From the NCBI RefSeq assembly GCF_004923315.1, contig NZ_CP039644.1, forward strand, positions 62,001 through 126,000: a stretch of 64,000 nucleotides of DNA. The letters run 5' to 3'. Positions 59,042-64,000 of this stretch are shown in pieces. How positions within the stretch are numbered: the first letter of the stretch is position 1; every line of letters begins with the position of its first letter. The notes beneath the pieces were generated by a model that was given only the letters and a program-made list of their open reading frames with translations, was not told the origin of the DNA and made no database searches. This DNA is from Azospirillum sp. TSA2s. Lineage in GTDB: Bacteria; Pseudomonadota; Alphaproteobacteria; Azospirillales; Azospirillaceae. The translations under genes and the position numbers were made by a program.

Positions 59042-59668
59042 CTAGCCCGGCGGGTTCGAGCAGCACCTCAGGAAATTCTCAAGGAACCTCAGCCCGGCAG
59101 GCCCGCTTCTTTCGGGATGGAATTGAAAACCTTGAATGTTCCCGCTCCTTATTATTGCAGGGACCATGTGCCCATTGAAGTTGATGGAGGAGGAAATCAC
59201 AGAAGGGTCGGTCGGCTCAAAAAAGTAGGAATGGACGAAGTAAGCATAATCTTCGCTCTTTTCTGCGGTTGGCCCGGAACCGGGAATCAACCGACGCCAT
59301 CCGATGTTGGGGACCTCGATCCCTCCGGGCCTGTCGTCTTCGGGTAGACGGCGGATGTGTCCCGGCACCAGATCCAGCCCTTCATGGGTCCCGAACTCCT
59401 CGCTGTGGCTGGCGAGCATCTGCATCCCCAGGCAGATACCCAGGAATGGCCTGCCGCTGCGGGCCGTTTGCTGCAGCGGTCCGATCAGGGTCTGTTGGCG
59501 CAACCTGTCCATGGCATCGCCGAATGCGCCGACCCCCGGCAGGATCACTCCGGTCGCCGCCTCTATCTCCGCCGGATCGCTGGTGGCCACCGGAGAGCAG
59601 CCCAGGTGGCGGAGCGCTTGATCGATGCTGAACAGATTGCCCCGCCCGTAATCCACGACGACGATCAT
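59042..59668 (-). CDS. hisH: HisH-like glutamine amidotransferase, trio B (208 aa)
   Basis: Class I glutaminase: VVVDYGRGNLFSIDQALRHL at the start, FLGICLGMQMLASHSEEFGT with the nucleophile Cys, and GFQFHPERSGPAG with the His and Glu of the triad. ATG 59668 (MIVVVDYG) is chosen because it overlaps the hisF stop as ATGA and begins at the normal HisH start; a longer frame adds 19 unrelated residues. It lacks a histidine-operon context, and its partner is the amidotransferase 94 bases downstream. The 58948-59041 gap contains nothing I can name. Confidence 0.88.
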   Translation of the reverse strand: MIVVVDYGRGNLFSIDQALRHLGCSPVATSDPAEIEAATGVILPGVGAFGDAMDRLRQQTLIGPLQQTARSGRPFLGICLGMQMLASHSEEFGTHEGLDLVPGHIRRLPEDDRPGGIEVPNIGWRRLIPGSGPTAEKSEDYAYFVHSYFFEPTDPSVISSSINFNGHMVPAIIRSGNIQGFQFHPERSGPAGLRFLENFLRCCSNPPG

Positions 59669-60453
59669 TGCCGCACTCCGATCCCCATGTTCCGCAGCCG
59701 AGCCTTGAGTTCGGGTATAGGGCATAGCTCATAATGGAACAGCGAGGCAGAACCCACAGCGGTAATTCCAGTCGAAGCTATGACATGATGCACGTGCGCA
59801 GCGCTTCCCGCCCCTCCGCAAGCAATGATGGGAATGCGTACCTTGCGGCGGACCGACTGAATTAGTTCTATATCGAACCCGCTTTGAGTTCCCTCTTTAT
59901 CAATCGAGGTCAGTAAAATCTCACCGACTCCGAGTTCTTCCGCTCGAGCGACCCAGTCCAGCACATTCATGTCGGTTTTCTCCCGTCCATTGCAGGTCAT
60001 CACTTCCCAAAAGTCGGGAGATCGCTGCTTTGCCTCGATGGACAGGACGATGCACTGGCTGCCGAACGCTTTGGCGGCTTCATGTAGGAAAGAGGGCCGC
60101 TCGACGGCCGCCGTATTGATTGCGACTTTGTCCGCTCCGTTGCGTAGAGCCGCCTTGATATCTTCCAACTTCCGTATCCCGCCTCCTACCGTGACAGGAA
60201 TAAAGACATTGCGTGCTGTCTCGGCGACCACCGGCAATAGGTTGTTGCGCTCGTAAAGGGATGCGACCGAGTCCATGAAAATGATTTCGTCCGCACCCTC
60301 ATCATAATACTTCCGTGCCAATTTCTCCGGTTGTCCGATTACGCGTAGGCCTTCCAAGTGAACGCCTTTGATCACGTTTGCACCTTTCACATCAAGCCGG
60401 GCGATCATTCGGACAGGAGGCGATACCGAAGAGGGAAGGGCATCGGTCTGCAT
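59665..60453 (-). CDS. hisF: HisF-like subunit of the amidotransferase complex, trio B (262 aa)
   Basis: HisF-type barrel: MIARLDVKGANVIKGVHLEG, DEIIFMDSVASLYERN, VTVGGGIRKLEDIKAALRNG, GADKVAINTAAVERPS, GVGEILLTSIDKEGTQSGFD and IPIIACGGAG. The first HisF catalytic Asp (in RLDVK) is kept, while the second is Glu (LSIEAK). This is the reverse of trio A. ATG 60453 is chosen because AGAAAGAG precedes it; a longer frame to 60675 lacks family sequence. It is the first gene of operon B, and its promoter must lie in 60454-60806. Confidence 0.88.
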   Translation of the reverse strand: MQTDALPSSVSPPVRMIARLDVKGANVIKGVHLEGLRVIGQPEKLARKYYDEGADEIIFMDSVASLYERNNLLPVVAETARNVFIPVTVGGGIRKLEDIKAALRNGADKVAINTAAVERPSFLHEAAKAFGSQCIVLSIEAKQRSPDFWEVMTCNGREKTDMNVLDWVARAEELGVGEILLTSIDKEGTQSGFDIELIQSVRRKVRIPIIACGGAGSAAHVHHVIASTGITAVGSASLFHYELCPIPELKARLRNMGIGVRQ

Positions 60454-60481
60454 ATTGCTCTTTCTAATAAGCGTCTTGCAG

Positions 60482-60500
60482 GCTGCCATGTGGTGGCAGC
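60482..60500. promoter_or_regulatory. perfect seven-pair stem-loop upstream of trio B hisF
   Basis: GCTGCCA (60482-60488) and TGGCAGC (60494-60500) pair around a five-base loop, 29 bases before the hisF start on the minus strand. This places it in the 5' leader or operator region of operon B. No U-run follows on the minus strand. Its role is open. Confidence 0.3.
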
Positions 60501-60675
60501 GAGATTTTCCGCATGGAAGGCAGAGGCAGAAGATCGCATATGCAAGTTGGTCAGGCAATGCTGGAAGTATCATCCATGGCGTGGCAGGGGCTGGAACCAG
60601 GTTGGTGATATAAGATGTCGATATTCTAGATTGTGGCAATCTACGTTTGGGAGCGCCTGGACATGCCGCGACCAA

Positions 60676-60704
60676 TTGAAGCTATTTTGGCAAGAGCCAA
60701 TATT
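60676..60704 (+). promoter_or_regulatory. possible promoter with operator-like repeat for the Gfo/Idh/MocA gene
   Basis: TTGAAG (60676-60681) and AATATT (60699-60704) are 17 bases apart, about 100 bases before the start at 60807. The spacer contains TTGGC-AAGA-GCCAA (60687-60700), an inverted repeat that reaches into the -10 box and could bind a repressor. The divergent gap 60454-60806 is richer in A+T than the genes around it and otherwise holds only the stem-loop at 60482. Confidence 0.3.
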
Positions 60705-60806
60705 CGACACATCTCTCTATAGAGAACGCGCAACCTTTTTCTGGTGCCGTGCCACTTATCTGTGCTAGATTCGCTCCGCTCCGAAACCACTGTTCCGATT
60801 TCCAAG

Positions 60807-61886
60807 ATGGCCACACACCCTAAGCTCGGTTTTGCCCTGGTTGGTTGCGGTCGTATCGCTGTGCGACATGCCGAGCTTCTGGGAAGCGGGCGAATTGAGG
60901 GCGCCTCTCTCTCGGCAGTGTGCGATCTCGTTGAGGAGCGCGCGAAAGCGTTCGGCGAACGGTGGGGAGTCCCGGCATTCACCTCTGCCGAAACAATGAT
61001 GGAAGCTCTCGGCAACCGCATCGACGTGCTGAGCATTCTGACTCCATCCGGGAGCCATGCCAAGCTGACGGTAGACCTCGCTGTGCATGGAAAGCACATC
61101 TTGGTCGAGAAACCGATGGCGCTGACGCTTGAGGATGCGGACGCAATGATTGCCGCTTGCGACGCGGCCGGGGTCAAGCTCTTTGTGGTGAAACAGAATC
61201 GCTTCAATCTGCCGGTGACTCATCTGCGTGAAGCATTCGATGCTGGACGCTTCGGCAAGATCGTAATGGGGACTGTACGAGTTCGGTGGAGGCGGGACCA
61301 AGCCTATTATGATCAAGCCGACTGGCGCGGCACCTGGGCTCAAGACGGTGGCGTGTTTGCCAATCAGGCGAGCCACCATGTCGACCTCCTCGAGTGGTTC
61401 CTTGGCGAGCCGGAAAGCGTTTACGCCACGGCGCGGACGGCGCTCGTCAATATCGAGACCGAGGATACAGGTGTTGCCGTCATCCGCTTTCGCAATGGTG
61501 CCATAGGCGTTGTGGAAGCGACAACAGCAGCCCGGCCCCGAGATCTGGAAGGCTCCCTATCCATCCTTGGAGAGAAAGGAACGGTTGAAATCGGTGGCTT
61601 CGCGGTTAACGAGATGCGTGTCTGGCAATTCGCCGATGCACAGCCAGAAGACGAAGCGGTCCGTCAGAACGCGCATACCAATCCACCAAACGTCTACGGA
61701 TTTGGTCATGCTGCTTACCTGCACAATGTCGTCGAAACCATTCGAAACGGCAAGCGTGCTCTCGTTGACGGGCTGGAAGGTCGTAAATCACTTGAGCTGA
61801 TCTCCGCAATCTACGAATCCATCTTCAGCAGGCAGGAAGTCCATCTGCGCTTCCGAGCCCGGCAAAGTCGCCTTGGGCGAGCGTAA
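60807..61886 (+). CDS. Gfo/Idh/MocA oxidoreductase, WbpB/WlbA-like (359 aa)
   Basis: NAD(P)-dependent sugar dehydrogenase: GFALVGCGRIAVRHAELLGS at the N-terminus, ILTPSGSHAKLTVDLAVHGK, ILVEKPMAL with the catalytic EKP motif, and DWRGTWAQDGGVFANQASHH, whose two His are in the family's active-site position. WlbA/WbpB oxidise C3 of UDP-GlcNAcA to give the 3-keto substrate for a DegT aminotransferase; PtmF-type relatives act in legionaminate pathways. The start is ATG 60807 (MATHPKLGF); the frame extends 21 codons further back without family sequence. It is divergent from operon B and is a plausible partner of the DegT genes. Confidence 0.85.
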   Translation: MATHPKLGFALVGCGRIAVRHAELLGSGRIEGASLSAVCDLVEERAKAFGERWGVPAFTSAETMMEALGNRIDVLSILTPSGSHAKLTVDLAVHGKHILVEKPMALTLEDADAMIAACDAAGVKLFVVKQNRFNLPVTHLREAFDAGRFGKIVMGTVRVRWRRDQAYYDQADWRGTWAQDGGVFANQASHHVDLLEWFLGEPESVYATARTALVNIETEDTGVAVIRFRNGAIGVVEATTAARPRDLEGSLSILGEKGTVEIGGFAVNEMRVWQFADAQPEDEAVRQNAHTNPPNVYGFGHAAYLHNVVETIRNGKRALVDGLEGRKSLELISAIYESIFSRQEVHLRFRARQSRLGRA

Positions 61887-61927
61887 TAGCGGGTCCTTAC
61901 GCGTTTCCACTTATCCCTTGATCTCGA

Positions 61928-63103
61928 TCAGCTTCCAGCTTGCTTTAGGATCTGCAGCAGCACATCTTTATCCTTGTGCTCCGGTTCCATTCTCAGAATG
62001 CGTGAGGCGATGGTTCGCGCCTGGGCCGAGCGCCCGGTGTTCAGATAGGACACGCCAAGCAGGATCATGCTGCCCCCCTTCAGAGTCGACGGGGGGACAT
62101 TATCCAGGAAATTCTCCAGCTGGTCGGGGTCGAGCACCCGATGCATGCGGAACAGGCTGTGGAAGCCGAAGGTCTCCACCGGCTCGGCGATTTCGGCCCC
62201 TGTGGCCACCCGCTCCACCGAGAAGCGGTCGGCCAGGGCGGGGGGCGCGTAGGTGATGCCGTAGCGCTCCTGGAGCAGGCGCCGGTGGGTCCGGCACAGA
62301 TGATAGTCTTCCGGGTGCAGTTCGGTGACCTCGGGATCGGCGGTGGCCTCCAGAAGCCGCCGCGAGCGCAAGGAGAAGCCGCCGTTGCCAACGTTGGCCG
62401 CATCGTCGAATAGGGTCCAGCGGGCGCCGATGTAGTCGTAGGCCTTGTACTCCTCCGACCACAGCCGGGCGTCGAGGATGAAGCCGTCCCATTGCACGAT
62501 CAGCACATAGGGCGTCTCGATGTGGCGGTGCAACTCCTTCAGGACGAACCGGCTATAGGCCTCGGAGGTCGGCAGCCGGTCGATCACGCGCGAGCGGATC
62601 GTCGGCAGCCCGAACTCCCGGTCGGTCAGGAACAGGACGTCCTCGAAGCGGCATTGGGCCAGGCAGTTCTTCAGGGCCACCAGCGCATGGTCATGGTAGA
62701 AGGTGTCGATGCAGCACAGCGTCACGTCCTTCAGCTGCGGGCGCAGCGACGGATCGGCCTCGCTGGAGCCTGATCTCGCCAGCAGCCGGCAGCCGGGCCG
62801 AAGCGCCACATCGGCCGCGAACAGGCGGGCCAGATGGTCGAAGTCGCCGCGGGCGCGGACCGGAGCGCCGAGTTCCGCATCGAACAGCCGCAGCTTCGCT
62901 TCGCGCTCCACCGCCTGCCGGCACAGCAGCTCCGCCATCGGGCGGTCGCCGCGTTGGCCGCGCGCCACCCCCCAGAGATAGAGTGCGTCGGCAGCATCCG
63001 GCACCTGGCGCAGGATGGCGCCATAGACCGCTTCGGCATCGGGCAGGCGCCCGGCCTTGTGGTGCTGGATGGCGATGGCGAGCGCCTGCGAGGGAGAGAC
63101 CAT
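61928..63103 (-). CDS. TPR protein with DUF5672 glycosyltransferase-like domain (391 aa)
   Basis: The N-terminal 70 residues are TPR-like ([38 protein letters not shown]) and closely echo the N-terminus of the TPR-GT9 protein at 29731. The middle has the DUF5672 landmarks [62 protein letters not shown] and [19 protein letters not shown]5672 is a GT-A-like domain of unproven activity. A short TPR-like tail ends the protein. ATG 63103 is chosen because the frame beyond it is low-complexity and overlaps the fucose-synthase gene region. It converges on the oxidoreductase, with 41 bases between stops. Confidence 0.8.
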   Translation of the reverse strand: MVSPSQALAIAIQHHKAGRLPDAEAVYGAILRQVPDAADALYLWGVARGQRGDRPMAELLCRQAVEREAKLRLFDAELGAPVRARGDFDHLARLFAADVALRPGCRLLARSGSSEADPSLRPQLKDVTLCCIDTFYHDHALVALKNCLAQCRFEDVLFLTDREFGLPTIRSRVIDRLPTSEAYSRFVLKELHRHIETPYVLIVQWDGFILDARLWSEEYKAYDYIGARWTLFDDAANVGNGGFSLRSRRLLEATADPEVTELHPEDYHLCRTHRRLLQERYGITYAPPALADRFSVERVATGAEIAEPVETFGFHSLFRMHRVLDPDQLENFLDNVPPSTLKGGSMILLGVSYLNTGRSAQARTIASRILRMEPEHKDKDVLLQILKQAGS

Positions 63104-63293
63104 GAGGATTGATCGCGGCAAGGGAGGCTGGAGACGTGCGGCCCTTATACCCGTGATCCGATGCCGATCAAACCTCCCTGCTGTGGCGGGCCATCTTTTG
63201 CTCCGATGGCCCTGCCCCATCAACCATGCCTGGATCCCGGTCCGGCGCGATGCTAGGAGTTTGGCCGTTCTCCGATTGGCAAGGGCGGTGTCC

Positions 63294-64000
63294 GTGGGCA
63301 AGGCAGCGGAATTCTCTTTGGACGGCAAGCGGGTCTGGGTCGCCGGGCATCGCGGCATGGCGGGATCGGCCATCTTGCGGCGGCTGGCAGGCGAGGGTTG
63401 CGAGGTGCTGACGGCCGACCGCGCCACGCTTGATCTGCGCCGCCAGGAGGAGGTCGAGCGCTGGGTCGCCCAGCAGCGCCCGGACCTGGTCTTCGTCGCC
63501 GCGGCCACCGTCGGCGGCATCCTCGCCAACGCCACCCGGCCGGCCGAGTTCCTCTACGACAACCTCGTGATCGAGACCAACATCATCCACGCTGCCTATC
63601 GGACCGGCGTGGGGAAGCTGGTCTTCCTCGGCTCGTCTTGCATCTACCCGCGCCTGGCCGAACAGCCGATGCGCGAGGACGCGCTGCTGACCGGGCCGCT
63701 GGAGCCGACCAACGAATGGTACGCGGTGGCCAAGATCGCCGGCATCAAGTTGTGCCAGGCCTACCGCCGCCAGTATGGCTGCGACTTCATCGCGGCGATG
63801 CCGACCAATCTCTATGGCATCGGCGACAATTTCGACCTGCAGGGCGGGCATGTCGCCGCCGCCCTGCTGGCCAAAATCCACCGCGCCAAGGCCGAGGGGC
63901 TGGACAGCGTGGAGATCTGGGGCACCGGCACGCCCAAGCGCGAGTTCCTCTTCGCCGATGATCTGGCCGACGGGCTGGTCCATCTCGCCAAGCATTATTC
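63294..64000 (+). CDS. fcl: GDP-L-fucose synthase, partial at the right edge
   Basis: The frame is open to the last base and gives about 235 residues. [20 protein letters not shown] is the NADP-binding GxxGxxG start, then [69 protein letters not shown] (catalytic Tyr and Lys) and [20 protein letters not shown], all strong Fcl/WcaG marks. The enzyme epimerises and reduces the Gmd product to GDP-L-fucose. GTG 63294 is preferred because AAGGG (63281-63285) lies eight bases upstream; GTG 63288 is an alternative. The C-terminal part lies outside the window. Confidence 0.92.
   Translation, partial: MGKAAEFSLDGKRVWVAGHRGMAGSAILRRLAGEGCEVLTADRATLDLRRQEEVERWVAQQRPDLVFVAAATVGGILANATRPAEFLYDNLVIETNIIHAAYRTGVGKLVFLGSSCIYPRLAEQPMREDALLTGPLEPTNEWYAVAKIAGIKLCQAYRRQYGCDFIAAMPTNLYGIGDNFDLQGGHVAAALLAKIHRAKAEGLDSVEIWGTGTPKREFLFADDLADGLVHLAKHY

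Noticed and set aside
48245-60453. HisH and HisF as histidine-biosynthesis genes
   Set aside because: They occur twice, beside PP-loop sugar amidotransferases, without other his genes, and each HisF lacks one catalytic Asp.

Overview
The window is high-GC DNA, about two thirds G+C by eye. It is densely packed with coupled genes and uses ATG, GTG and TTG starts after AGGAG-like ribosome sites. The gene families point to an alphaproteobacterium; an Azospirillum-like Rhodospirillales member is my best guess, but no marker gene fixes the genus. Nearly every gene concerns surface glycans, glycoproteins or their export. I see no rRNA, tRNA, CRISPR array, insertion sequence or phage gene.

Layout. 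1-9.85 kb: a TPR-glycosyltransferase, three SAM methyltransferases, a GT4 enzyme, gmd with a neighbouring gmd-like paralog, and an ABC exporter. 10.0-14.8 kb: a five-gene plus-strand operon in which every junction overlaps (Rossmann reductase, TIM-barrel isomerase, GT2, FAD oxidoreductase, membrane-tethered GT2), closed by a strong hairpin terminator. 14.9-22.4 kb: a minus-strand block of six glycan genes (GT4, TPR-GT, LPG-synthase-like membrane protein, polyprenyl-phosphate GT2, GT61, TPR-GT9-like). 22.5-29.3 kb: one gene for a 2233-residue surface protein made almost entirely of 26-27 residue repeats, each carrying one RTX-like GGxGxD turn. 29.7-36.5 kb: a TPR-GT9-like gene, then a type I secretion operon (HlyB-type ABC transporter with an inactive C39 domain, HlyD, and a coupled Sel1-repeat protein). 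37-44 kb: a polytopic GT-C-like membrane protein, two TPR-GT41 (SPINDLY/O-GlcNAc-transferase-like) enzymes around a methyltransferase, and a GmhA-like isomerase. 44.3-61.9 kb: a nonulosonate/amidino-sugar island. Operon A (+) and operon B (-) each carry a complete amidotransferase + HisH + HisF set, and between them NeuB, NeuA, a GNAT, two DegT aminotransferases (one fused to CBS domains), a hexapeptide acyltransferase and glycosyltransferases. 61.9-64 kb: a TPR-DUF5672 glycosyltransferase and the 5' part of a GDP-L-fucose synthase gene.

How they may work together (inference). The sugar-nucleotide genes make GDP-deoxyhexoses, a heptose precursor and CMP-activated nonulosonates, some probably bearing an amidino group. 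The large set of TPR-fused glycosyltransferases would modify proteins or assemble glycans. The Ser/Thr-rich, Cys-free repeat protein is the obvious client of the type I secretion system and a plausible glycosylation target. The most unusual points are the expanded-period RTX-like repeats with an alternating 5/7-unit higher-order pattern, the Sel1 protein coupled to HlyD, and the two paralogous amidotransferase trios whose HisF subunits have each lost a different catalytic aspartate.
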